A DNA stretch of 64,000 bases from positions 310,001 to 374,000 of the forward strand of contig JALQCR010000001.1 of assembly GCA_023336205.1 (NCBI GenBank), in the 5' to 3' direction. The DNA comes from Pseudanabaena sp. Salubria-1 (GTDB taxonomy: Bacteria; Cyanobacteriota; Cyanobacteriia; Pseudanabaenales; Pseudanabaenaceae). The notes under the pieces are model-generated. The model made no database searches, was not told the DNA's origin, and saw nothing but the letters and a program-made list of their open reading frames with translations. The translations under genes were made by a program, and so were the position numbers. Below are positions 29,091 through 39,100 of this stretch, piece by piece. Each line of letters begins with the position of its first letter. The first letter of the stretch is position 1.

Positions 29091-30410
29091 ATGAATATAT
29101 TTAAACTTTTCAACCAACTCAATCGCCAACAAGATCCCCAACGTCAAAAGCGATCGCCGATTTTCGATGCTCAACTAACAATTGGGGCGATCGTCGGGCT
29201 TAGCATCGTCTCCATGCCCTTTCAGGCTAATGGACAATGCGTACAACCTGTGGTTCCACTTAATAGTCGTCCAGCTCTTCCCCCATATGCTCTAAATACC
29301 GCGCTCCAAGCTGGATTACCACTCACGTTTTTCGGAGGGGCTATGCAGTTCAATGCTACGTTGGGTGGTCTGAACGTTCCTTTGGCTTCATGGCTCAGCG
29401 GGGTACAAGTGCAGAATGCTGCGGGTGTGGGCGATTACATTTTCCTGCAACCTCAAGGTCTGGCTAACTATCTCGTTGGTGGTAATACGGCTACCTACGT
29501 TTTATCGTTTCCTTCACCACTCACAAGTTTTTCAATGAGGGTCGGTGGTGTGAATAACTTTGATGGTACTACCATTAGTGCCAGCTACCGAGGAGTTCCA
29601 ATCCCAATCACGGCTGCAAACTTCAGTAATTTAAACCCTGCTATTCTTGGTCAATTGGTAGTTACTGGCAATACCATAGCCAGCAATGGTAATGATGGCG
29701 CTGGCAATATTTACATTGCAAACACTTATGATCTGACTATTCCAGGTCCTGTCGATACAGTCACCGTTGTTTCGGGCAAGAATCAGGCTGGCAACAATAA
29801 CACCGTTACGATTGGCTTAACTACTCTTATACTCTGCACTTCCCCTCCCAATTTGCCTCTAGTGAAGCGGATCACTGCTATTAATGGCGTTCCAATTACA
29901 GGTTTTAATAACGATGGAGTTCCTGCATCTGCTGACGATAATCCTAATTGGCCCGATCGATCAACTTATTTGCAAGGAGAGATTAACCGAAGTGGGATTA
30001 AATCAGGCGATCTCGTAGATTACAGAATCTATTTCTTAGCTGATACTGCTGCTTCTACTAATGTGACTATTTGTGATTTGATATCGCCTCAGACGACATT
30101 TGTTAATGATTCTGGAGGTAGTGGCTTGGGCATCGGTTTCGCAAATAGTGCCGTTGCTTTACCTACAGCGCCAACTTATCAGACTAATGCTTTGGATGGC
30201 GATCGCGGTACATTTTACCCACCTGGCACTACTCCACCAGCAGCTTGCAGAAGTTCTGTAACAGGGCTTGCTTTGACTGCTGCTGACAATACAGACGGGG
30301 TAATAGCAGTTAATGTGGTCACAAATCCTGCAATATTGCCATTTGCCACAGCCCCCGGAGTACCAACTAATTCCTATGGATTTGCACAGTTTCAAGTAAG
30401 AGTCAAATAA
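29091..30410 (+). CDS. Secreted surface protein of unknown function, last gene of the surface locus
   Basis: 439 residues from ATG 29091; an in-frame TTG at 29064 is a less likely start. A long basic N-terminus precedes a hydrophobic segment (LTIGAIVGLSIVSMPFQANG), a signal or anchor. The body is rich in Asn, Thr, Gly and Pro, with beta-strand periodicity. Its C-terminal half (SGDLVDYRIYFLADTAASTNVTICD, LISPQTTFVNDS) resembles the DUF11-type repeats of the gene at 16180, so they may be structural partners. No enzymatic motif is visible. It lies about 100 bases after the OmpA gene, and the dispersed repeats that follow probably end the operon. Confidence 0.72.
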   Translation: MNIFKLFNQLNRQQDPQRQKRSPIFDAQLTIGAIVGLSIVSMPFQANGQCVQPVVPLNSRPALPPYALNTALQAGLPLTFFGGAMQFNATLGGLNVPLASWLSGVQVQNAAGVGDYIFLQPQGLANYLVGGNTATYVLSFPSPLTSFSMRVGGVNNFDGTTISASYRGVPIPITAANFSNLNPAILGQLVVTGNTIASNGNDGAGNIYIANTYDLTIPGPVDTVTVVSGKNQAGNNNTVTIGLTTLILCTSPPNLPLVKRITAINGVPITGFNNDGVPASADDNPNWPDRSTYLQGEINRSGIKSGDLVDYRIYFLADTAASTNVTICDLISPQTTFVNDSGGSGLGIGFANSAVALPTAPTYQTNALDGDRGTFYPPGTTPPAACRSSVTGLALTAADNTDGVIAVNVVTNPAILPFATAPGVPTNSYGFAQFQVRVK

Positions 30411-30430
30411 AATAAAATAAAATAACGAAC

Positions 30431-30535
30431 TACAGCACTTTGCGCTCAAACCCGAACCAGTAAATTTTTTGAAAGTGTTGCTTTGCAGCACTTTCAAAAA
30501 ATTTATTGTAGTTCTTTTGATCGGAAATTGCTGTA
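30431..30535. repeat. 105-bp dispersed hairpin repeat, copy 2
   Basis: Starts TACAGCACTTTGCGCTCAAA like the copy at 4681-4785 and ends CTGTA; the central hairpin is GAAAGTGTTGC/GCAGCACTTTC with different A/T shoulders. The shoulders on both sides have changed together so that pairing is kept. Confidence 0.75.
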
Positions 30536-30539
30536 AGTC

Positions 30540-30696
30540 CCAAGAGATTATGTAATACCAATTCACAAAAGTGTGGCAACACTTCGGTGAATTAAAAACC
30601 AAACCCTGTAAGGGTTTTAAAAACACAAAATGGCTGCGCCATTTTGTGTTTTGGTATAAAAAGCTTGCAAGGCAAGCTTTTTACATAATCTCTTGG
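30540..30696. repeat. 157-bp palindromic repeat element
   Basis: Outer perfect 16-bp inverted repeats CCAAGAGATTATGTAA (30540-30555, 30681-30696) enclose several smaller hairpins: AATTCACAAAAGTGT with its partner, AAAACACAAAATGGC/GCCATTTTGTGTTTT, and AAGCTTGCAAGGCAAGCTT. Related motifs occur at 53060-53130 and 53750-53850. It lies directly upstream of the FAAL gene. Confidence 0.7.
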
Positions 30697-30742
30697 ATTC
30701 CATATTTCCTCAATAGGCTGTAACAGCCAAGAAGTAATCAAG

Positions 30743-32770
30743 ATGAGTCACACTAATTTTTCTGATTTACTAGACTGTCTCCGATCGCGATCGCAAGATC
30801 ATTCTAGTAAACGCGCATTTACATTTCTCGTAGATGGAGAATTAGAGGAAATTCATCTGAGTTATGGGGAACTAGATTTGCAAGCAAGAGCGATCGCAGC
30901 TCAATTGCAAAGCCTAGTTTCAGTAGGGGCGCGAGTACTGCTGTGCTATCCATCAGGACTAGAATTTATTAGTGCCTTTTTTGGTTGTCTCTATGCAGGA
31001 GCGATCGCCGTTCCTGTCACCCCACCCAAGCGCTCTCAGATGCAGTCACGCTTGCAGGCGATCGTGAATGACGCTCAACCTACAGTGGTACTAACGACAT
31101 CAGCAATACTAGATGGCTTAAAGCAGTCTTGGCAGAGTTTGCCAGAGTCGCCAGTTGTGCAATGGATAGCAAGCGATCGCCTATCTCCTGACATAGCGAT
31201 CCAGTGGCAGCAACCAGATCAGAATCCAGATCTGGTTGCTTTTTTGCAATATACCTCTGGCTCAACTGGCAACCCTAAAGGCGTGATGGTCAGTCACCAC
31301 AACCTGCTCCATAACTCCGCCTATATCCAGACTGCTTTTGAGCTAAGCCAAAGTAGTGTTTCGGTGAGTTGGTTGCCCAATTTTCATGACATGGGGCTAA
31401 TCGACAGTATTATTCAGCCGATATATACAGGTTTTTTGGGGGTGTTAATGTCGCCCGTGGCTTTTTTGCAACAGCCAATGCGTTGGTTAACAGCAATCTC
31501 ACGCTATCGGGCAACTCATTGCGGAGGACCAAATCAAGGCTATGAGTTATGTGTCCGCAAAATTAGTGAAGACCAAATTAATCGAGCACAAATCGATTTA
31601 AGCTGTTGGCAAAGTGCTTATACAGGTGCAGAACCAATTAGGCGGACGACATTAGAACAGTTTGCATCGAAGTTTCAGCCTTTAGGATTCCAGTCTAAAT
31701 TTTTCTATCCTTGCTATGGCATGGCTGAATCGACACTGATGATTTCGGGTGGATCTGTTGACGCAGAACCAGCTTATAGCGCGATCTCCGCCCCAGCACT
31801 CGCACAAAAACAGGTTGTCACAGTTCCCGAAACTGACCCGAATGCCAAACACTTTGTCAGCGTTGGTAAAGCATGGTTGGATACCAAAATCGCGATCGTT
31901 GATCCAGACACGCTTACAGAATGCCAGCCTGATCGCATCGGTGAAATTTGGGTGTCGGGTGGTAGTGTGGCTCTTGGGTATTGGCAAAACCCCGAAGCGA
32001 CTAAAGCCACATTTCAAGCTGAACTTAGCGATAATTCAGCACATTGGTTAAGAACTGGCGATTTAGGATTCTTGCAAGGGGGAGAACTTTTTATTACAGG
32101 TCGTCTCAAAGACTTGCTAATCCTGTGGGGACGCAATCATTATCCTCAAGATATTGAACTAACCGTCCAAAACTGTCATCCTGCCCTTCGGATTGATGCT
32201 GGAGCCGCTGTGGCGATCGAGGTCGATCACCAAGAATATTTGGTAATTGTGCAAGAGGTAGAACGCACTGCCTTACGTGACTTAGATGTTGATGAAATTG
32301 TGTCCGCAATTAGGCAAGCCATTTCTGAACAACATGAGATTTCTGTATTTGCGATCGCCTTAATTAAACCAGCCAGCATTCCTAAGACCTCAAGCGGCAA
32401 GATACAGCGTCGAGCTTGCCGTGACCAATTTTTAGCAAGCAGTCTTGATATAGTTGGTCAATGGACACAACCTCAACTAGAGTCTAACGCTATTACCATG
32501 CTACAAACTTCAGAATCAATGAACGAAAATACCTTGACCGAAGAAGCGATCGCAGACTGGATTGTGACTCGACTGAGCCAAGTTGCCAACCTTGATCCAG
32601 ATGAGATTGATATTGATGAGCCACTTTCTCGTCATGGCTTAGACTCATCGGTGTTGCTTAGCCTCACCGCAGATTTAGCTGATTGGCTTGAGCAAAAACT
32701 AATGCCAACTTTATTTTGGGAATATCCGACGATCGCTGAGCTAGCTGCTTATCTAATTACACTCAAGTAA
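30743..32770 (+). CDS. Fatty acyl-AMP ligase fused to an acyl carrier protein (FAAL-ACP)
   Basis: 675 residues. The adenylation core shows LQYTSGSTGNPKGVMVSH (P-loop-like motif), SWLPNFHDMGLI, YGMAESTLMISGG, WLRTGDLGFL and the C-terminal PKTSSGKIQRRACRD. These are marks of the FAAL branch, which makes acyl-adenylates from free fatty acids and passes them to a carrier protein rather than to CoA. The C-terminal 75 residues form an ACP whose phosphopantetheine serine is S635 (HGLDSS). It is therefore a loading module for a lipid starter. It begins the five-gene one-strand cluster; the oxygenase gene follows after five bases. ATG 30743 follows a poor ribosome-binding site, but the N-terminus aligns with the family. 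Confidence 0.92.
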   Translation: MSHTNFSDLLDCLRSRSQDHSSKRAFTFLVDGELEEIHLSYGELDLQARAIAAQLQSLVSVGARVLLCYPSGLEFISAFFGCLYAGAIAVPVTPPKRSQMQSRLQAIVNDAQPTVVLTTSAILDGLKQSWQSLPESPVVQWIASDRLSPDIAIQWQQPDQNPDLVAFLQYTSGSTGNPKGVMVSHHNLLHNSAYIQTAFELSQSSVSVSWLPNFHDMGLIDSIIQPIYTGFLGVLMSPVAFLQQPMRWLTAISRYRATHCGGPNQGYELCVRKISEDQINRAQIDLSCWQSAYTGAEPIRRTTLEQFASKFQPLGFQSKFFYPCYGMAESTLMISGGSVDAEPAYSAISAPALAQKQVVTVPETDPNAKHFVSVGKAWLDTKIAIVDPDTLTECQPDRIGEIWVSGGSVALGYWQNPEATKATFQAELSDNSAHWLRTGDLGFLQGGELFITGRLKDLLILWGRNHYPQDIELTVQNCHPALRIDAGAAVAIEVDHQEYLVIVQEVERTALRDLDVDEIVSAIRQAISEQHEISVFAIALIKPASIPKTSSGKIQRRACRDQFLASSLDIVGQWTQPQLESNAITMLQTSESMNENTLTEEAIADWIVTRLSQVANLDPDEIDIDEPLSRHGLDSSVLLSLTADLADWLEQKLMPTLFWEYPTIAELAAYLITLK

Positions 32771-32775
32771 AAGAT

Positions 32776-33780
32776 ATGAACTCTACTTTTATTGGCGATA
32801 TTTGTGAGTGTCCATCGCCTTTTCAAGCATCCTTGCTGCAACCTGACTCACTCTTACCATTAGTGCTTACACCAGATCAAGCAGATGTAAGCTTTTCGTC
32901 CTTATCGCATTGGCTAACTGCTAATAAAAACTGGTTAGAAAAGATCTTACTCAAGCACGGAGGAATTTTATTCCGAGGATTCCCAATTCCTGATGCTGTT
33001 GCTTTTGAAGAATTTATTCAGGCTCTGAAGCTGGAAATGTTTATCTATCGAGGTCATTCACCACGTCCAAAAGTTCATAATCAAATCTATGTTTCCACTG
33101 AGCTACCATCCCAATACTCGATTAGCCTCCATAACGAGCTAGTCAATACAGGTAATCCACCTCGCAAGATCTTCTTCTTCTGTCAAGTCCCTGCATCAGA
33201 AGGAGGTGAAACGCCAATTGTCGATAGTCGTAAGGTGTACCAACTAATGGAACCAGAACTACGTGATCGCTTTACCTCTAAGCAAGTTTGTTATACTCAA
33301 AATATGCCGAATGGAAAGGATATGGGCATCCTTGGCAAGTCATGGCAGACATTATTTGAAACCAGCGATCGTACCGTTGTGGAAAACTACCTGACAGAAG
33401 CAAATATTGAATTTGACTGGCAACCCGATGGCAGCTTAAAAACTCGCCTAATTGGTCCCGCAGCGATCAATCATCCCCAAACCGCAGAGCCAGCATGGCA
33501 CGCCCAAGCCCATACTCTGCATTACAGCAGTTTCGGTGCTGCATTAGAGGCAATGCGTCGATTAGTGGGAGAAGAAAATCTACCAGTGAATACCTTTTAT
33601 GGTGATGGAGCTTCTCTCGATCCTGCCGATGTGCAGGCTATCAGCAAATTACATTTCAATCACGCTATCCTTTTCCCTTGGCAACATGGAGATGTATTGA
33701 TGCTAGACAATTTGCTGACAGCTCACGGACGACAGCCTTTTAAGGGAGAGAGACGGGTTCTCGTTGCGATGACAAATTAG
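32776..33780 (+). CDS. SyrP/TauD-like Fe(II)/2-oxoglutarate oxygenase 1
   Basis: 334 residues, TauD/TfdA fold. The iron ligands are visible: H119 and E121 in SLHNELV and the distal H317 in LLTAHGRQPF; GGETPIVDSR and the C-terminal arginine region FKGERRVLV fit the 2-oxoglutarate site. The HxE form and ARHNE-like context match the SyrP subgroup, which hydroxylates substrates held on carrier proteins. The acidic ligand is kept, so it should hydroxylate and not halogenate. It starts five bases after the FAAL-ACP and is 26 bases from a close paralogue, so the loaded acyl chain is the likely substrate; that is inference. Confidence 0.88.
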   Translation: MNSTFIGDICECPSPFQASLLQPDSLLPLVLTPDQADVSFSSLSHWLTANKNWLEKILLKHGGILFRGFPIPDAVAFEEFIQALKLEMFIYRGHSPRPKVHNQIYVSTELPSQYSISLHNELVNTGNPPRKIFFFCQVPASEGGETPIVDSRKVYQLMEPELRDRFTSKQVCYTQNMPNGKDMGILGKSWQTLFETSDRTVVENYLTEANIEFDWQPDGSLKTRLIGPAAINHPQTAEPAWHAQAHTLHYSSFGAALEAMRRLVGEENLPVNTFYGDGASLDPADVQAISKLHFNHAILFPWQHGDVLMLDNLLTAHGRQPFKGERRVLVAMTN

Positions 33781-33806
33781 TTTTTATGCCAAAATCAAAT
33801 TAAATT

Positions 33807-34817
33807 ATGAACTCCACATTTATTTCTGAATTTATTTCTGACTGTCCATGTCCTTTTCAAGCATCTTTGCTTCAGACTGATTTGGTTTTACCCTTAGTAA
33901 TTACCCCAAACCAAGATCCCATAACCTTTGAGTTTTTATTGAATTGGCTAAAAACCAATCGAAACTGGCTAGAAAAAGCTTTACTCAAACATGGAGGCAT
34001 TCTGTTTCGAGGTTTTCCGATCGCTGACGCAGAGACATTTGAAAAGTTTATCAACACATTAGGCGACAAGATGCTTTCCTATAAGCAAGGGAACTCACCA
34101 CGCTCTAAAGTGCATAATCAAGTTTATGTTTCGACAGAATTTCCTGCCCATCATCTGATTGGATTGCACAATGAGTTAGCCTATACCAACCATCCTCCGC
34201 GCAAAATATTTTTCTTCTGTGAATATCCTTCACCCGAAGGCGGCGAAACTCCAATTGTCGATAGCCGTCGCATCTATCAAATATTAGATCCCGTAATTCG
34301 CGATCGCTTACTCGAAAAGAAAGTTTGCTATGTGCAGAATATGCCAAGCGATCGCAGTTTTGGAGTGTTAGGCAAATCTTGGCAAGCACAGTTTGAAACC
34401 ACAGATCGAGAAGTTGTCGAAAGCTATCTTCAAGAAGAAAACATTCAATTCTACTGGAAAGAAGATGGAACTTTACAAACTCGCTTAGTGGGATCGGCGG
34501 CAATCGCCCATCCAGAAACAGGAGAAATGGCATGGCACGCTCAAGCGCATACTCTGCATTACAGTAGCTTTGGTCCAGCACTAGAGTCCATGCGGCGCTT
34601 GGTGGGCGAAGAAAATTTACCTGTCAATACTTATTATGGTGATGGTACGCCACTTGATCCCGCAGATGTTAAAACCATGAGCGAATTACATCTAAATGAG
34701 GCAACCCAATTTGCTTGGCAAAAAGGCGATGTGTTGATGCTCGATAATTTGTTGACAGCACATGGCAGACAACCATTTAAGGGAGAAAGACGCATTCTCG
34801 TGGGTATGACCAATTAG
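33807..34817 (+). CDS. SyrP/TauD-like Fe(II)/2-oxoglutarate oxygenase 2
   Basis: 336 residues, clearly a tandem duplicate of the preceding gene: both open MNSTFI and share KHGGILFRGFPI, GGETPIVDSR, AWHAQAHTLHYSSFG and LMLDNLLTAHGRQPFKGER. The iron ligands are H121, E123 and H319. Divergence is spread over the whole length, with differences around the active-site entrance (LAYTNHPP against LVNTGNPP), which suggests that the two enzymes have specialised on different positions or sequential steps. A strong hairpin follows 34817, so the downstream P450 may have its own promoter or reduced readthrough. Confidence 0.88.
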   Translation: MNSTFISEFISDCPCPFQASLLQTDLVLPLVITPNQDPITFEFLLNWLKTNRNWLEKALLKHGGILFRGFPIADAETFEKFINTLGDKMLSYKQGNSPRSKVHNQVYVSTEFPAHHLIGLHNELAYTNHPPRKIFFFCEYPSPEGGETPIVDSRRIYQILDPVIRDRLLEKKVCYVQNMPSDRSFGVLGKSWQAQFETTDREVVESYLQEENIQFYWKEDGTLQTRLVGSAAIAHPETGEMAWHAQAHTLHYSSFGPALESMRRLVGEENLPVNTYYGDGTPLDPADVKTMSELHLNEATQFAWQKGDVLMLDNLLTAHGRQPFKGERRILVGMTN

Positions 34818-34821
34818 CTCT

Positions 34822-34868
34822 GATAGATTGCTAAAAGCTTTGCTTCGCAAAGCTTTTAGCAATCTATC
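34822..34868. terminator. Hairpin inside the biosynthetic cluster
   Basis: Perfect 22-bp arms GATAGATTGCTAAAAGCTTTGC (34822-34843) and complement (34847-34868), loop TTC. There is no T-run after it on the + strand, so it could be an attenuator or processing site and not a full terminator. Confidence 0.6.
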
Positions 34869-34870
34869 GG

Positions 34871-34876
34871 TATAAT
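34871..34876 (+). promoter_or_regulatory. Possible -10 box for the P450 gene
   Basis: TATAAT lies 23 bases before ATG 34899, right after the hairpin. No good -35 is visible because the expected position falls within the hairpin arm, so this is tentative. Confidence 0.35.
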
Positions 34877-34898
34877 ACTTATTTTGGGAAACGATTAT

Positions 34899-36119
34899 AT
34901 GACAACGAATACAGTCAGATTCGATCCATTTTCTCCAGATTTTCATGCCAATCCCTATCCTATTTATGATTGGTTACGGGAGCACGATCCAATTCATTGG
35001 AGCTTTATGCAAGCTTGGGTGATCACCCGCCATCCCGATGTTGATACATTGCTCAAAGCACCGCAACTGCACGTTGATGATCTACCAATGCGGTTAAGAC
35101 AAAAAAGCCAATACCTCAAGCAGGGTAACTTTGAAGCCTTGGCGCAAACTATCGAAAATTGGCTGTTTTTCTTAGAACCACCGCACCATACCAAACTGAA
35201 GAGTTTGGTGGCAAAAGCTTTTTCGCCGCAGATGATTGAAACTATGCGCCCAGCGATCGCCCAATCAGTTGATCGCTTGCTCACACAAGCCGAGCAGAAG
35301 GCGCATCAAAATAATGGCGAAATCGACATCATGATTGATTTTGCCTCACCTCTGCCTGCGATGACCGTCACTCAAATTTTGGGTGTACCACTGGAAGATC
35401 ATGACAAGTTAATGCGTTGGTCTTACGATTTGTTTTTTGTATTCGATCAACCGATGTCCCTTAGCGGCTATCAAAAACAAAACGAAATTGCGATCGAAGC
35501 GAGGGAATATTTGATTAACCTCATGGCAACTAAACCTTCAGGGCTAATCGGGCAACTCATGACCGCAAGAGATCAGGGTAAGCAACTGAGTGAAGATGAG
35601 ATCCTAGGATTTTGTATTATGCTGTTAATTGTGGGACAAGAAACCACCAAAAGCCTCATCAGTAATAGCATTCTCGCCCTTTTACAGCATCCTCAAGCCT
35701 TAGCCGAATTACAGCAAAATCTGGATTTAGTTCCTGCCGCGATCGAGGAGTTATTGCGTTATGACAGCCCTGTGCAGGTGATAGCCCGTCTTGCTACTGA
35801 AGATTTTGAGTATGGTGGCAAAACGATTCATGCTGGAGATAAAGTGATTTTGTGTCTGGGCGCAGCCAATCGCGATCGCGAAACTTTTCCTGAACCCGAC
35901 CAAATCAATTTCCACCGCCATAATTATAATTTGCCGTTTGGTGGTGGGCTTCATTATTGCCTAGGTGCTGCTCTAGCAAGGGTGCAGGGACAGATTGCAA
36001 TTAAGAGTTTGATTCAGCGTTATCCTCATTTAGAATTGACAGACTTTAGCAATCCCGATCTTCAGTGGCGGGAGAGCATCACTTTGAGAGGGCTCAAAAC
36101 TTTGTCCATAAGATTGTGA
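34899..36119 (+). CDS. Cytochrome P450
   Basis: 406 residues from ATG 34899; a TTG 15 bases earlier is less likely. The heme-binding loop is FGGGLHYCLGAALA with the cysteine ligand, the K-helix ExxR is EELLR, and the I-helix oxygen-activation motif is GQETT, preceded by LLIV where A/G is common. It has the length and soluble character of bacterial class I P450s, which need ferredoxin and a reductase; none is encoded nearby. As the fourth gene of the cluster it probably oxidises the lipid or polyketide intermediate. The KS gene begins five bases after its stop. Confidence 0.92.
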   Translation: MTTNTVRFDPFSPDFHANPYPIYDWLREHDPIHWSFMQAWVITRHPDVDTLLKAPQLHVDDLPMRLRQKSQYLKQGNFEALAQTIENWLFFLEPPHHTKLKSLVAKAFSPQMIETMRPAIAQSVDRLLTQAEQKAHQNNGEIDIMIDFASPLPAMTVTQILGVPLEDHDKLMRWSYDLFFVFDQPMSLSGYQKQNEIAIEAREYLINLMATKPSGLIGQLMTARDQGKQLSEDEILGFCIMLLIVGQETTKSLISNSILALLQHPQALAELQQNLDLVPAAIEELLRYDSPVQVIARLATEDFEYGGKTIHAGDKVILCLGAANRDRETFPEPDQINFHRHNYNLPFGGGLHYCLGAALARVQGQIAIKSLIQRYPHLELTDFSNPDLQWRESITLRGLKTLSIRL

Positions 36120-36124
36120 GTATC

Positions 36125-39100
36125 ATGAAAGAACCGATCGCAATTATTGGTATTGGCTGTCGTTTTCCACAAGCTAATAGTGTTAAAGCTTTTTGGCAAT
36201 TATTGCATGATGGTGTTGATGCGATCACACCTATGCCGAGCGATCGTCGCCAACTGTATCCGTTTAGCTGCTTTGATGACGCTGCACTTGAAACCATCAA
36301 TGGACAATGGGGCGGATTTCTGAATGGAATTGAGCAATTCGATGCAGAGTTCTTTGGGATTTCTCCCAGTGAAGCATCAACAATCGATCCACAGCAGCGC
36401 CTATTGCTAGAAGTTAGTTGGAGCGCTTTAGAAGATGCCGCCATCAATCTAGCCCAAATAAACGGTAGTCAAACTGGCGTTTTTATTGGCGTTGCGGCAA
36501 ATGGTTATGAATCACTTTTGCAAACAGGTAACGACCAAACTGCTTATATATCTTCTGGTACGAGTAATGCGATCGCCGTTAACCGCATTTCCCATTACTT
36601 CGATTTGCAAGGTGCAAGTCTAGCAGTCAATACTACTTGTTCATCCGCTTTAGTTGCCGTCGATTTAGCTTGTCAGAGTATTTGGGCTGGTCAAAGTTCC
36701 CTCGCTTTGGCAGGTGGGGTCAATATCTTTGCCAATTTAGGAATATCTCCAGAATCCTCAGAGTTACTCTCTAAAAATCATCGATGTCAATCTTTTGCGT
36801 CAACAGCCGATGGTTATGTACGTTCTGAAGGGGTGGGAATTGTAATTCTTAAACCCTTGTCTGAAGCTCTCAAGAATAGCGATCGCATTTATGCATTGAT
36901 TCGTGGCAGTGCTGTTAACCATAATGGTCAAGGCAATGGACTCACTGCACCTAATCTCCAAGCACAGGAATCACTATTGCGTCGCGCTTATCACCAAGCC
37001 GAGATCGCTCCTCATGTCGTTCACTATCTCGAAGCACACGCCACTGGCACAATGATGGGCGATGCCGTGGAAATGAAAGCGATCGAACGAGTATTTAACT
37101 CTAGTTCCTCGCAGGATTCCGCAAAAAAAATATGTCAAATTGGCACGGTGAAAACGAATATTGGGCATACGGAAACTGCTTCAGGAATTGCGGGGCTGAT
37201 CAAAGTCGCCTTAGCCTTGCACCATCGACAAATTCCACCCCATTTGCATTTCGATCAGCCTAGTCCATACATTGAGTTTGAGAAGTTATCTTTTCAAGTA
37301 CCGACCATACTTACGCCTTTACCTATAGAAGGAAATTTATACGCGGGTATAAGTGCTTTTGGTATGGGTGGCACGAATGCTCACGTTATTTTAGAATCTG
37401 CACCTCCAGTTTCTATTCCCCTTCCAAATTTATCTATTAATTGTGCTTACCATGTTTTAATTCTGAGCGCTAAGACCGAAAATGCTTTGCGGCAAATGGC
37501 AGTTAATTATCATGACTTTTTGAAAGAACATCCAGAAGTCACGATCGCCCAAGTATGTGCTACAGCAATGCGAAGATCGCAATTTAACTATCGCCTTGCA
37601 ATTGTGGTAAATGCGAGTAAAAATGAGATCGATGACTTACAGCAAAATCTGAGTGCATATATTAGCGATCGCTCTTCCAGTCAAGTCTTTAGCGGTAAAG
37701 TAAACCTCAAAAAATATAAAAAACAGTCTCTTCACACAATTCTGAATAATGAAGAACCTCTAATTAGCAAGCTTAGCCAAAACTATCCCCAACACACATT
37801 AGAACAAATCAGCTTTAGTGTAGGATCTTTACCTGAACTAGATCCAAACACTCATAAACTTTTACGCGATCGCATACTAGATCTTTGGGTGAATGGGGTA
37901 AAAGTGGACTGGAGCAGTTTATATGCTAGTTCTCATTTGACACCAATCTCATTACCATCTTATCCATTTGAGCGACAGTCTTTTTGGGTGCAACCATCTT
38001 CTCAATCAAATACTTCAGAATCCCCCCTCGTTGCTGAAATACCCATACCCAATCCACCCAAGACAAAATCAGCAAGAGATTTAGAAAGCAATTTTGTTGC
38101 ACCACGCGATCGCACTGAAAAGAAACTAGTAGAAATTTGGGAAAAGGTTTTCGATATAAAACCAATTGGCATTCATGACAATTTTTTTGATATTGGTGGA
38201 ACTTCGACAATCGCAGTTAACTTATTTGCAAAAATCGAGCAGTCTTTTAAATGCCATCTTAGTTTGGTTGTTGTATTTCAATGTCCCACTGTTGCGCAAC
38301 TTGCCCAGATGCTAAACCAGCTTAATCAGCAAGAGCAATCGGATCAAAAAGCAGCTTGGTCAACCCTTATACCCATTAGACCAACAGGCATTCATCCTCC
38401 TCTATTTTGTGTTTCTGGTATTCATGGCAGCGTGCTTATATATGCTGATCTTGCTAAACATTTGGGTGCAGATCAACCTTTCTATGGACTACAACCTAAA
38501 GGAATAGATGGCATCCATCAGCCCCTCACCAGCATCGAAGAAATAGCGGCTTACTACATTCAAGTTGTGCAAACAGTTCAGCCTAAAGGACCTTATTTCT
38601 TAGGTGGTTTTTCTTTGGGGAGTCATGTAGTTTGGGAGATGTCTCAACAGCTACATCAGCAAGGTGAAAAAGTCGCCTTACTGGCGTTATTTGATGGCAA
38701 AATTAGATCCACCAATACAGTTAGGCAGCCTTTTCGGAAGAGAATTTTTTTGCATTATCAAAGCTTCAGAGAAATGGGGTTTACCTATCTTTCTCAAAAA
38801 TTTCCCGCATGGCAAGACTGGCTAATCGGCAGGTATCAGTATTGGACAAAGAGAATTATTCGACGTTCTTATCAACGGATGCAATGGCAACTACCGATCT
38901 ATTTGCGGCAGTCAGAGATCGAGGATACCTTAGAAAAAGCTGGTAAAGAAGCAATGAGAAACTATGTCATGCAAGTCTATCCTGACAAAGTAACTTTGTT
39001 TAGGGCTGACACACAGGAAGCAGATCAAGGTGTAGGTTTTGTGCCACCAGATTGGGATCTGGGGTGGAGTAAGTTAGCGACAGGTGAATTGGATATCCAA

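Noticed and set aside
32776..34817. Reading the SyrP-like pair as halogenases
   Set aside because: Both keep the acidic iron ligand (HNE), which iron/2-oxoglutarate halogenases replace by glycine or alanine.
37926..38210. Reverse-strand ORF inside the PKS gene
   Set aside because: Shadow of the KS-ACP-TE coding sequence.
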